DNA from: Neobacillus mesonae
GTDB taxonomy: Bacteria; Bacillota; Bacilli; Bacillales; Cytobacillaceae
Assembly (NCBI RefSeq): GCF_023715155.1
Contig: NZ_JAMBNQ010000046.1
Coordinates: forward strand, 1-34,379
Length of the DNA stretch: 34,379 bases
Direction of reading: 5' to 3'
The translations under genes and the position numbers were made by a program. The notes beneath the pieces are model-generated. The model was not told the DNA's origin and made no database searches. It saw nothing but the letters and a program-made list of their open reading frames with translations. Position 1 is the first letter of the stretch. The number at the start of each line of letters is the position of its first letter. Below are positions 24,035-32,054 of the stretch, in pieces.

Positions 24035-24883
24035 GTGAAAATTCTTGTTACCGGCGCAAACGGACAATTAGGCAAGGAGGTCATCAAACAATTTAGCAGC
24101 AGCTACGATATGATTGGATACGGGAAAGAAGAACTGGACATTACAAATTTGAACCAAGTCATTTCTTTAATGCAAAAGGAGCGTCCAGATTTAATTATTC
24201 ATACCGCTGCTTACACAGCTGTTGATGAATGTGAAATAAATAAATTAAAAGCAATGGAAGTAAATGCACTTGGGGCGGCCAACGTGGCGAAAGCCGCTTC
24301 AGCTATTGAAGCTAAAATGTTCTATATTAGTTCAGACTATGTTTTCAGTGGAAAGAAACAAAAACCGTATATGGAAGATGACTCCCCTGATCCAATTTCT
24401 ATGTATGGGTTAAGTAAGTACACTGGAGAATTGCTGGTACAACACATATTGCCTTCCAGCACGATTATCCGGACCTCTTGGCTTTACGGACATAACGGGA
24501 GAAACTTTGTAAATACTATGCTTCAATTTGCCAAAAGTCATACTCAGGTAAAAGTTGTGAATGATCAGGTTGGCTCACCAACCTATACAGCAGATTTAGT
24601 TAAGATCATGACTTTCTTATTAGATAAACCCCACGGAATTTACCATGTGACTAATTTGGGGGAATGCAGTTGGTATCAATTTGCAAAAAGAATTTATGAG
24701 CTGGCTGGAAGTGATCCTGAATTAGTTAAAGCTTGTAGTACGGAGGATTTTGGATCTCTCGCCAAACGTCCATCATTTTCATGTTTGGCCCACGAGGAAA
24801 TAAAGGCACATAACATTCCCTTACCTCCCGATTGGGAAACTGCTCTCAAAGCTTTTATTAGAAAGGAGCAAGCAAATGATTGA
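24035..24883 (+). CDS. spsK: dTDP-4-dehydrorhamnose reductase, SpsK-like
   Basis: A 282-residue RmlD-type reductase. It has the NAD(P)-binding GANGQLGKEV, the HTAAYTAVDECE segment, the SSDYVFSGKKQKPYMEDD loop, the catalytic YGLSKYTGE, IRTSWLYG and VNDQVGSPTYTADL. It reduces dTDP-4-keto-rhamnose to dTDP-L-rhamnose, the last step. It starts at GTG 24035, 4 bp after spsJ, and overlaps the epimerase gene by 8 bp. As in B. subtilis the reductase gene precedes the epimerase gene. Confidence 0.94.
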   Translation: MKILVTGANGQLGKEVIKQFSSSYDMIGYGKEELDITNLNQVISLMQKERPDLIIHTAAYTAVDECEINKLKAMEVNALGAANVAKAASAIEAKMFYISSDYVFSGKKQKPYMEDDSPDPISMYGLSKYTGELLVQHILPSSTIIRTSWLYGHNGRNFVNTMLQFAKSHTQVKVVNDQVGSPTYTADLVKIMTFLLDKPHGIYHVTNLGECSWYQFAKRIYELAGSDPELVKACSTEDFGSLAKRPSFSCLAHEEIKAHNIPLPPDWETALKAFIRKEQAND

Positions 24884-25331
24884 AGAAGTTAAAATAAAAA
24901 AATTAATAAAGCATTGTGATGATCGCGGGTATTTTATGGAACTTATACGAGATGACGAAAACCTTCTTTCACGTTTTGGTCAGGCCTCCATGTCGATGAG
25001 TTACCCAGGTGTCATAAAGGCATTTCATTACCATGAAAAACAAGATGATGTATGGTTTTTTCCAATAGGTAATGCACAGGTGGTGCTCTACGATTTAAGG
25101 GAGGATTCTAAAACGAATGGCCAAACAGATGTTTTTTATATGGGGGAGGAAAATCCTATCGTATTGGTTATCCCGAAAGGAGTTGCCCATGGCTATCGAG
25201 TGTTGGGTGAAAAACCAGCAGCAATTATCTATTTTACCACCAAATCTTATAATCCGAATCAGCCAGATGAGAAACGTATCCCTTGGAACGATCCGATGAT
25301 TGGCTTTGACTGGACCACTAAATATAGGTAA
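24876..25331 (+). CDS. spsL: dTDP-4-dehydrorhamnose 3,5-epimerase, SpsL-like
   Basis: A 151-residue cupin enzyme, shorter than typical RmlC (about 185 residues) but normal for SpsL. DDRGYFMELIR, the active-site AFHYHEKQDDVWF (His), VVLYDLREDS, VIPKGVAHGYRVL and the tyrosine-containing YNPNQPDEKRIPWND are the RmlC active-site segments. It epimerises C3 and C5 of dTDP-4-keto-6-deoxyglucose. GAAAGGAG lies 7 nt before the ATG, and the gene overlaps the reductase gene. A bidirectional terminator follows. Confidence 0.92.
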   Translation: MIEEVKIKKLIKHCDDRGYFMELIRDDENLLSRFGQASMSMSYPGVIKAFHYHEKQDDVWFFPIGNAQVVLYDLREDSKTNGQTDVFYMGEENPIVLVIPKGVAHGYRVLGEKPAAIIYFTTKSYNPNQPDEKRIPWNDPMIGFDWTTKYR

Positions 25332-25364
25332 TGGAAAAGTATCGTTTAACAATCCCTTATAATA

Positions 25365-25421
25365 GGTAAAGAATAAGAGCTTAATTCAAAGCAAAAAGGC
25401 TCTATTCTTTACCGTTTTTTT
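25365..25421. terminator. Bidirectional terminator between convergent sps and glycosyltransferase operons
   Basis: GGTAAAGAATAAGAGC (25365-25380) pairs with GCTCTATTCTTTACC (25399-25413), apart from one bulged base, and GTTTTTTT follows on the plus strand. It lies between the ends of the spsL-like gene and the first minus-strand glycosyltransferase gene. Confidence 0.8.
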
Positions 25422-25430
25422 ACATCTTAT

Positions 25431-26345
25431 TCAATTACCTGCTAGCAATTTTTTGCACTGTAATAAATAACCAACTTCGTCTGGACTTGGGGGATTTCTG
25501 GTATCCGCTAAAATTGAGTCAATGTATTGATGAAAATCCACAACACTTTTGTGAAGAAAGGAGGGAGTGCTTAGAAATCCTAGTGATCTGGAATATGAAA
25601 TTAGATGCATCCAATCTTTTATTGGTCCCATTCTTGTTCTCCACTCATTTCTTTGTGGATAAATCCTGACAAAACTCAGAGTATCTGTAATATATACTCC
25701 ATTTCCCTGAGATAACAATGTCATCCACGATCCCATATCATATGCCGATTCAAACTCATATCCGCCAAATTGCCCGAATGGTTCAATTAGATCTCCTTTT
25801 CTAAACAATACTGTTGATGGTTCTCCTATCCAATTTGATTCCGCAATCATAGAGTCACCGAGAGCAACCCCGTCGATAACAGTATCTTGATTATGGCGTC
25901 TTGCTGTGAAAATCAAATCTGAAATTACATTTCCATTGTCATCTATTGGCTGTCGATATGATGTTACAAGTTTAATATTTTCATGTTCATCATTTAAATA
26001 ATAAGCCATCATTCTTTGGATTTTTGTGGGATAAAATAAGTCTTCTTCCATCAAGTAATTGATAAAGTCCCCTTTTGCATCATTAAATAACTGCTGATAA
26101 ACTTTCAACCTAGGAACCGGCTGTTGATTTCTTATATAAATAATCTTATTGGTATATGGAAGAAACTCTTTTTCTACTAAGCTCTGCACCTCATTTGTAA
26201 TAGTATTATCACGAATAACTATTTCCAAATTTGGGTACGTTTGCAGTAAAACACTTTTCAGGGCAAGCTGAAAATAAAAAGGATTTGTAAAAACCGGCAT
26301 TAATATGCTTACTAAAGGAGGAGGGCTTGTGATCAAATGTCTCAC
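25431..26345 (-). CDS. GT2-family glycosyltransferase with an altered DxD motif
   Basis: A 304-residue GT-A-type transferase. The nucleotide-binding opening PLVSILMPVF and the EIVIRDNT strand are typical. Where its paralogues read MDDD, this protein has YLMEEDLFYP (Glu100-Glu101-Asp102), so a usual metal-binding aspartate is replaced by glutamate. It also lacks the NRP of the first loop. The rest matches the two neighbouring paralogues: KIQRMMAYY, WIGEPSTVLFRKGDL and LLSQGNGVYITDTLSFVRIYPQ. It may start at GTG 26345 or TTG 26336. It is the last gene of the minus-strand block. Probably transfers a sugar to the spore or cell-surface glycan; acceptor and donor are unknown. Confidence 0.85.
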   Translation of the reverse strand: MRHLITSPPPLVSILMPVFTNPFYFQLALKSVLLQTYPNLEIVIRDNTITNEVQSLVEKEFLPYTNKIIYIRNQQPVPRLKVYQQLFNDAKGDFINYLMEEDLFYPTKIQRMMAYYLNDEHENIKLVTSYRQPIDDNGNVISDLIFTARRHNQDTVIDGVALGDSMIAESNWIGEPSTVLFRKGDLIEPFGQFGGYEFESAYDMGSWMTLLSQGNGVYITDTLSFVRIYPQRNEWRTRMGPIKDWMHLISYSRSLGFLSTPSFLHKSVVDFHQYIDSILADTRNPPSPDEVGYLLQCKKLLAGN

Positions 26346-26360
26346 TTCCTTTCTTCAGGG

Positions 26361-27293
26361 TTAAATATCTCTATTTTTTTCAAGAGTTTTTAAGAAAAGT
26401 TGATAACAGGTAATTTCTTGTTTCTTATAAGGTTCAAAAGGATACCATTTTTTCACTAACTCTAGATAATCTTTAACTTGTTTAATAGCCTTCGAAAATT
26501 CATACTCATCTTGTAAATATCCATTTTTTCTACTATGAAAAAGCATATGCGTCCAATCAAAAACTGCATGCATAAACATGGTTGAATTTCTATTTTGGCC
26601 TGCTCCACCATCATGTAGTCTTAAATAACTCAAGATTTCTGGTATATAAACTAATTTTCCTTTTTGTAGAAGGGTTAACCATGCCGCACAATCTACCCCA
26701 CACCGATATAGTCTTCCTGAAAAAGTACCATATACCTCTTCCGCAGGTAACGCCTCACGCCGAAATAATGTAGTAGTTGGTACTCCAATCCAATTAAACT
26801 CCGAAATGATAGGATCACCGGCTTGTGTTTTATCAAGAACTGCCACAGTGTCAAATCTTTGTTTATTATATATTGAATCAGGTAGTAAAGTACCATTGTG
26901 GTCAATAAAAGAGCGGTGAGATGTTACAAGTGAAATGTCCTTATTTATATCATTTATAAAATATGGCATCATTTTTTCGATTTTATTTGGGTGAAACAAG
27001 TCGTCATCCATTAAGAAATTTACATAATCGCCGCTTGAAAGTTCATAGGCTTTAATAAAATTTAAAACCGGCCCAAGATTTTCTGAATTACGATAATACT
27101 TAATGGAAGGATATGCTTGCAAGTATGGTTGAATAAGATTGTATGTCTCATCGTTTGTGCTATTATCTGTTATAACAATTTCAATATTTGGATATGTTTG
27201 TTGCAATACACTTTCTAATGCCAAACGAAAATAGTGAGCTCTATTAAAAGTAGGGATCAGCACACTTACGAGAGGCAAATTTTGTCCAATCAT
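26361..27293 (-). CDS. GT2-family glycosyltransferase, paralogue 2
   Basis: A 310-residue GT-A transferase with SVLIPTFNRAHYFRLALESVLQQTYPNIEIVITDNS, followed by FLMDDDLFHPNKIEKMMPYF (DDD at residues 96-98) and the acceptor-side WIGVPTTTLFRREAL and LLQKGKLVYIPEILSYLRLHD. The donor is an activated sugar. Its ATG overlaps the stop codon of the next paralogue (27290-27293) in an ATGA arrangement, so translation is coupled. It is clearly related to the proteins on each side, indicating tandem duplication. Confidence 0.9.
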   Translation of the reverse strand: MIGQNLPLVSVLIPTFNRAHYFRLALESVLQQTYPNIEIVITDNSTNDETYNLIQPYLQAYPSIKYYRNSENLGPVLNFIKAYELSSGDYVNFLMDDDLFHPNKIEKMMPYFINDINKDISLVTSHRSFIDHNGTLLPDSIYNKQRFDTVAVLDKTQAGDPIISEFNWIGVPTTTLFRREALPAEEVYGTFSGRLYRCGVDCAAWLTLLQKGKLVYIPEILSYLRLHDGGAGQNRNSTMFMHAVFDWTHMLFHSRKNGYLQDEYEFSKAIKQVKDYLELVKKWYPFEPYKKQEITCYQLFLKTLEKNRDI

Positions 27294-28057
27294 ATTAGAT
27301 AGCCCCTTTTCGGTCCGTCAGAGACAACATTCATCCAATCTCGGGTACCCTTTGCTATAGCGTTCCAGCTCCCAAGTTGTGTTAATTGAGCTTCATGAAC
27401 CCTAAAATAACTTAAAGCTTCTGCCATATACACTGCTTTTCCCTTTGTTAATAAATTTAACCAGCTTGCCACATCGACATTATTCTGTGCTTGTTTTCCT
27501 GCAAACACACCAAATGGTTCATCTAAATCACGTTTACGAAATAAGACCATTGTCGGTGCCCCAATATAATTAATTCTATCCCTTAGAACCATGTTCCCTA
27601 GTGTATAGCCATCTAGGATCGTATCTTCTTGAAATAATGGTGCATAAGAAATATCATTTGAGTGGAAAATGTGACCATTTCTGTCGATTGTTTGTTTGTG
27701 TGAAGTAACTAAAACAACATCTTCATAGTTTTGGAAATATTGCATCATTTTCTCTATTTTTTCGGGATGCAAAAGATCGTCATCCATTAAGTAGTTAATG
27801 TATTCACCTATGGATAGCTTAAGACATTTTTGCTGATTTTTAACCGGACCAAGATTTTTATAGTTTGGAAAATATTTAATTGGATGGAACTTACCTTTAT
27901 ATAATTTTACAATCGATTCAGTGAGATTATTGTCACTGTTATCGCAAACGATAATTTCAATATTCGGGTAGGTTTGATGTAGAGCACTTTTTAGGGCCTT
28001 GTGAAATAGTTCAGGACGGTTGTAAGTGGGGATTAAGATACTAACTTTTGGAAACAC
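27290..28057 (-). CDS. GT2-family glycosyltransferase, paralogue 3
   Basis: A 255-residue transferase, shorter at the C-terminus than the paralogue of 310 residues. It has VSILIPTYNRPELFHKALKSALHQTYPNIEIIVCDNS, YLMDDDLLHPEKIEKMMQYF (DDD at 92-94), YIGAPTMVLFRKRDL and LLTKGKAVYMAEALSYFRVHE, ending RDWMNVVSDGPKRGYLI. It starts at a GTG (28057) just after AAAGG. A 155-bp gap separates it from the SpsA-like gene and holds a 17-nt sequence (28174-28190) that differs by one base from one in a glycosyltransferase remnant at 30069. Confidence 0.9.
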   Translation of the reverse strand: MFPKVSILIPTYNRPELFHKALKSALHQTYPNIEIIVCDNSDNNLTESIVKLYKGKFHPIKYFPNYKNLGPVKNQQKCLKLSIGEYINYLMDDDLLHPEKIEKMMQYFQNYEDVVLVTSHKQTIDRNGHIFHSNDISYAPLFQEDTILDGYTLGNMVLRDRINYIGAPTMVLFRKRDLDEPFGVFAGKQAQNNVDVASWLNLLTKGKAVYMAEALSYFRVHEAQLTQLGSWNAIAKGTRDWMNVVSDGPKRGYLI

Positions 28058-28212
28058 TGCCTTTCACCTCTTTTTTTCAATTACTCTTTTGGGGCATGGG
28101 TTTATATGAAATTTGTTTGTGTCTTCCGCATGCAATATTTCATTTGAAATATGCTTAAGAACCTTTTGAATTTAAGCCTTTGCGCAGCATTATTAACTTT
28201 TTAATATCCTTC

Positions 28213-29301
28213 TTAATTTACTAAATTAAACTCTCCTAACAGCCGAATCGCCTTCCTATCTTTTCTTTTTAGAACATAAGCTAAAAGCGAATGATCTCCT
28301 GTTGGAAGCAAATTTCTTTTGAAAGTAACTGACCAGCCCGAATGTAACATGCGCCGGTTATTAAAATGAGCTGCAATATCCTCCCGCGGTTGTGTAACTT
28401 TAGCATAGGCTAAAATATTGTTACCTTGATTTACAATTACTACTTCTTGAGCAGGTTTACCCGTGAATAAATCTCTAGCCCACCCGCTTACTGTAATCTG
28501 AGTCTCCTCTACTTTCACAACATCTAACCATCCAATTACATCAGATGGGGATTCTACGATTCGATCGACAAGATTATGCAACTCCGAAGCTAAAGCGAAT
28601 CTTGGGTCCATACCTTTTTTCCATGGCTTTTCTCCCCGTGCCATTAGTAACCCAATCCCGTTTTCATGGAGCCTATGCTCATCTGTAACAAAGTCCAGTG
28701 GATAAAAATCCCAGTACCGAACTAGTCTTCTGAAGAAACCAATATCTCCATGCGTCCATAAATCAGGATTAACATCCCACCCTTGAGTAATATCCAGACA
28801 ACTTCTCCTATGCATAAATGAATTATGATCAACATAATTCTCAGGAGAGCGTGTAATACCAACCAATGGTCGTATATAAAAGTTTGTTGGAACACCATTC
28901 GTTAAAGTAACAACCTTTTGTCTACCATAAACCACATGAATGGTATTATTTTTAAATAGTTCTACCATCTTTTCAAATCTTTGAGGATAATAAATATCAT
29001 CATCCGTTAGGTAAGTAACTAAATCTCCTGTTATATATGGAATGGCCATATTGATACATGCAGCATATCGTGTAGTTTTAAATCTATCTTCTTCCTTTAC
29101 ACCACTTTGAATTAGCTTACATCTTTGATCCTTGCTAACAATATCCTTTAGTATGGATTGAGTCAGCGAATCAGAGTTGTCATCAACAATAATGAGTTCC
29201 CAATTAGGATATGTTTGTGCCTGAACACTTACAATTGCTTCCTGAACCCCAACAGGCCTGTTATAGCTTGTAAGAATACAGGTTACTTTAAACATTTTCA
29301 T
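28213..29301 (-). CDS. SpsA-like GT2 glycosyltransferase fused to a C-terminal beta-rich domain
   Basis: A 362-residue protein. Residues 1 to about 235 closely follow SpsA of the B. subtilis spore polysaccharide locus: CILTSYNRPVGVQEAIVSV, ELIIVDDNSD, KTTRYAACINMAI, YLTDDDIYYPQRFEKMV (DDD at 100-102), HNSFMHRRS and GDIGFFRRLVRYWDFYPLD. SpsA ends at about that length. Here residues 256-362 add a domain with VSGWARDLFTG and LHSGWSVTFKRNLLPTGDHSLLAYVLKRK, a beta-sandwich-like pattern found on some other glycosyltransferases. It probably builds the spore-coat glycan with rhamnose supplied by the sps operon. The donor could be the CDP-sugar made by the genes upstream. Confidence 0.87.
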   Translation of the reverse strand: MKMFKVTCILTSYNRPVGVQEAIVSVQAQTYPNWELIIVDDNSDSLTQSILKDIVSKDQRCKLIQSGVKEEDRFKTTRYAACINMAIPYITGDLVTYLTDDDIYYPQRFEKMVELFKNNTIHVVYGRQKVVTLTNGVPTNFYIRPLVGITRSPENYVDHNSFMHRRSCLDITQGWDVNPDLWTHGDIGFFRRLVRYWDFYPLDFVTDEHRLHENGIGLLMARGEKPWKKGMDPRFALASELHNLVDRIVESPSDVIGWLDVVKVEETQITVSGWARDLFTGKPAQEVVIVNQGNNILAYAKVTQPREDIAAHFNNRRMLHSGWSVTFKRNLLPTGDHSLLAYVLKRKDRKAIRLLGEFNLVN

Positions 29302-29387
29302 TCCTCCCCTCCAAAAAGTTATAACTCTATATGCTAAAAAGTACGGTTAAAATAATCAATAGTAGCGGGATAAGAACAATAGACTCT

Positions 29388-30038
29388 CTATTTTGGATAA
29401 ATACTTCGAGATAATCGCATAGTCAGCAAATATTTCTTTACTTCGTAATAAGGCTGATTAATGACAGGTACCCAGATAGTGACACCATCTTTAATTTGAT
29501 TCATTAAAGGCATTAACTGAATTTCTTGAAAACCTAACTCCTTGTATAAATTTATGGCACGGCTATTATCGGAAAGTACCTGCAGATAGATAGTTTCCAT
29601 GTCCAATACTCTAAAGCACCAATCGAGAAGTTTAGAGCAAGCAAGCTTCATTCCACCTTTAAAATAATTCGTGTCACCACGAAGAATATTATCAAAAAGA
29701 CAATACTTATTTTTATCATCAATTTCGCATAAACCCACATGACCTATTGGTATTTGTTCTTCGTTTTCAACCATAAATAGAATCCTGCCATTAGATTGTA
29801 AAATTGCGTTTTCCAGCCATTTTTTTGTACCTTTTACCGATACATTAAATTGTGTTGTAAAAAATTGTTGATTATTTTGGCGCCACTTAGTTATCATTTC
29901 GATTTCCGTATTATTAGTTAAACTATCAACTGTAATTGGACGTAATCTCCCTAATTTTTTCCCTTGGAAATCTATAGGGATGCAGTAAGTAGTTATATCC
30001 TCCGCATTTGCCTCTTTCATTTTTTTTATTATTTCCAT
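29388..30038 (-). CDS. GNAT-family N-acyltransferase, probably acting on a nucleotide-activated amino sugar
   Basis: A 216-residue protein with the RimL-like GNAT pattern: IEMITKWRQNNQQFF, IGHVGLCEIDDKNKYCLFDNILRGD, KGGMKLACSKLLDWCFRVLDMETIYLQVLSDNSRAINLYKELGFQEI. This includes the acyl-CoA-binding segment and the N-to-Y alignment typical of motif B (SRAINLYKELGF). Such enzymes N-acylate amino sugars, and the aminotransferase gene upstream would provide one. GGAGGGGA lies before the ATG. Function as a sugar N-acetyltransferase is inferred from context. Confidence 0.83.
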   Translation of the reverse strand: MEIIKKMKEANAEDITTYCIPIDFQGKKLGRLRPITVDSLTNNTEIEMITKWRQNNQQFFTTQFNVSVKGTKKWLENAILQSNGRILFMVENEEQIPIGHVGLCEIDDKNKYCLFDNILRGDTNYFKGGMKLACSKLLDWCFRVLDMETIYLQVLSDNSRAINLYKELGFQEIQLMPLMNQIKDGVTIWVPVINQPYYEVKKYLLTMRLSRSIYPK

Positions 30039-30068
30039 CAGCCCGGTCCCCTCCCTAATTTTTTTAGA

Positions 30069-30300
30069 AAGCCTTTTCGCAGCATCTGTGGCATGGTAAA
30101 TCTATTCCTAAGTTCCTTTTAGCTGAATTCCAACTATTTTGCTGGATAGTTGAGAAGGATAAATTCTAAAAAATTTAAGGTTTCCGTCACATATACTCCT
30201 TTTCCCTTTGTGTCTCAATACTTGGATAGAATTGATGTTAATTATTTCTTAAAATCTTACGAAATAATCGAGGACGATTAAAAGAATTAAAATACTATTT
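30069..30300 (-). pseudogene. Remnant of a GT2 glycosyltransferase gene
   Basis: Between the GNAT and aminotransferase genes, the minus strand has traces of the family's beginning: SILI then, after a frame change, NRPRLFRKILRN. A large internal deletion follows, and then the family's end: KGKGVYVTETLNF and, in another frame, FFRIYPSQLSSKIVGIQLKG. These match the LLSQGNGVYITDTLSFVRIYPQ region of the first glycosyltransferase. Stops and frame changes interrupt every frame. This was once a paralogue of the three downstream glycosyltransferases. Confidence 0.7.
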
Positions 30301-30333
30301 TAGGGAGAATTCTTATTCCCTTCCAAAATTCCA

Positions 30334-31467
30334 TTATGGTTTAAAGCCATTTACACAATGGATCACATAATTTACTTCTTCCTCCGTCAAATCAGGAAAC
30401 AACGGAAGCGTGACAAATTCCTTCCACGACTGATCAGCTATAGGGGTAGTTGATTTGTATTGCTGAAAAAATGGATGCAGTGTTAGCGGCATAAAATGAA
30501 CCCCAGTCGAAACCCCTTTGTCCTTCATATATAGAATAAATTTATCTCGTTGTTTAACCCTTAGCATAAACATCCAATAAGATGAGTTTTCTAAATGATA
30601 CGGAATCCCTGCCCTTACTTCTTCACACTTTAAAATGCCATTCAAGTAGGCTGAAAGAATTTCTTCTCTTCTTTTATTCATTTTATCTAGTTTCTCCAGC
30701 TGAACTAGGCCAATAGAAGCCATTAAATCATTCATATTATACTTGTAACCTAAATCTGATATTTCGTAATACCAATGGTAAGCATCTTTATGAGAACTAC
30801 TTCGGTTTTCTTCTACACGCTGCCAAGTATCTTTATTAATTCCTACCCAACGGGAATGTCGCAAAGGTTTAAGTAACTCCTCATCATCAGAGGAAATCAT
30901 TCCTCCATCGCCAGTAGTCATACATTTCTTTTCCTCGAAACTAAAACAACCAATGTCCCCCCATGTTCCAAGCGCCTTCCCCTTATATTTTCCTCCAGCA
31001 GAATGAGCAGAATCCTCGATTACTTTAAGGTTTCTTGATTTTGCCCATGAATTTAATTGATCCATTGCTACCGGATGACCTCCAAAGTGAACAGGAATGA
31101 CTGCTACACAATCCTTATCATACTTTTTCTCTAAGTCTTTTAAACTAATTCCCAATGTATTTTCATCAATATCAACAAATACAGGTTGAAGGTTATTATA
31201 AAGGATAGCCATTGCCGTTGCTGCAAAAGTAACAACTGGCACAAGAACCTTCTTACCAGCAGGAAAACGAAATGATGAAAGGGCAAGATGTAAAGCAGCT
31301 GTACCTGAATTGACCCCCACAGAATTATTACACCCAATATACTGACTCCACTTTTGTTCAAATTCTTTTACCTTAGGACCCAACCCCAGCCATGCCCTAC
31401 CAAAAGTCTCTTTAATCGAATTTAACTCATCTTCGCCAATACAAGGTTTGAATAAGCGAATGTTCAA
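30334..31467 (-). CDS. DegT/DnrJ/EryC1/StrS-family sugar aminotransferase
   Basis: A PLP-dependent enzyme of about 377 residues. Numbering from TTG 31482, it shows NSGTAALHLAL (phosphate-binding), TFAATAMAILYNNLQPVFVDID, VIPVHFGGHPVAMDQL, IEDSAHSAGGKYKGKALG (Asp157) and CFSFEEKKCMTTGDGG, with the PLP-lysine Lys186. A lysine, rather than the histidine of RfbH/ColD-type dehydratases, argues for a true aminotransferase. It probably aminates the 4-keto carbon of CDP-4-keto-6-deoxyhexose. The start at TTG 31467 has GGAGGG 7 nt upstream and lies 18 bp after the epimerase gene; the upstream TTG 31482 lies within that signal. Confidence 0.9.
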   Translation of the reverse strand: MNIRLFKPCIGEDELNSIKETFGRAWLGLGPKVKEFEQKWSQYIGCNNSVGVNSGTAALHLALSSFRFPAGKKVLVPVVTFAATAMAILYNNLQPVFVDIDENTLGISLKDLEKKYDKDCVAVIPVHFGGHPVAMDQLNSWAKSRNLKVIEDSAHSAGGKYKGKALGTWGDIGCFSFEEKKCMTTGDGGMISSDDEELLKPLRHSRWVGINKDTWQRVEENRSSSHKDAYHWYYEISDLGYKYNMNDLMASIGLVQLEKLDKMNKRREEILSAYLNGILKCEEVRAGIPYHLENSSYWMFMLRVKQRDKFILYMKDKGVSTGVHFMPLTLHPFFQQYKSTTPIADQSWKEFVTLPLFPDLTEEEVNYVIHCVNGFKP

Positions 31468-31484
31468 TTTAAATCCCTCCAAAC

Positions 31485-32054
31485 TTATTCAGTATCTATA
31501 TGAATCCCATCATAATTTTTACAAAAGTCTTTAAAAGACGGGAGTTTTCCATCTTTTTTTGAAATAATCGGGGTTGAAACAGGCCAAACAATATTTAGAT
31601 CATTATCATTCCATTGAACCCCGCTCTCATGTTTAGGTGAATAAAAGTTATCCACTTTATATACCACTTCACAATGATCTGTTAATGTACAGAATCCATG
31701 AGCAAATCCTCTAGGAATGAAAATCATCTTGAAATTATTTTCAGATAACTCAATAGAACCCCATTTTCCAAACGTAGACGAATCTTTCCGGAGGTCAACG
31801 AATACATCAAAAATAGCTCCTTTTATAACACGTATTAATTTGGTTTCGGAATATGGAGGCAACTGAAAATGAAGTCCGCGTATTGTATTCTTTTTCACTG
31901 ATAACGATTGATTTTCTTGCACCCAATTTCTATTAATGCCATACCGTTTAAATAAATGCTCATCAAAAGTTCGCATGAAATGACCACGATGATCCATGTG
32001 AGGACTTAAGGTGATCTCATATACCCCCGATAGAAAATGAGGTTTAATTTCCAT
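31485..32054 (-). CDS. RmlC-type 3,5-epimerase of nucleotide-activated 4-keto-6-deoxyhexose
   Basis: A full-length (189-residue) RmlC-type cupin: DHRGHFMRTFDE, NQSLSVKKNTIRGLHFQLPPYSETKLIRV with the catalytic His, FDVFVDLRKDSSTFGKW with the paired Asp, FIPRGFAHGFCTLTD, and the acid/base tyrosine region VVYKVDNFYSPKHESGVQWND. It is distinct from the shorter SpsL-like protein encoded at 24876. Its genes' partners make a CDP-linked, not a dTDP-linked, keto sugar, so it likely acts on CDP-4-keto-6-deoxyglucose. The start overlaps the end of the dehydratase gene by 11 bp. Confidence 0.88.
   Translation of the reverse strand: MEIKPHFLSGVYEITLSPHMDHRGHFMRTFDEHLFKRYGINRNWVQENQSLSVKKNTIRGLHFQLPPYSETKLIRVIKGAIFDVFVDLRKDSSTFGKWGSIELSENNFKMIFIPRGFAHGFCTLTDHCEVVYKVDNFYSPKHESGVQWNDNDLNIVWPVSTPIISKKDGKLPSFKDFCKNYDGIHIDTE

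Noticed and set aside
30334..31467. RfbH-type CDP-4-keto-6-deoxyglucose 3-dehydrase
   Set aside because: The protein keeps a lysine at the PLP position (FSFEEKKCMTTG) and lacks the cysteine cluster of RfbH, so an aminotransferase is the better call.
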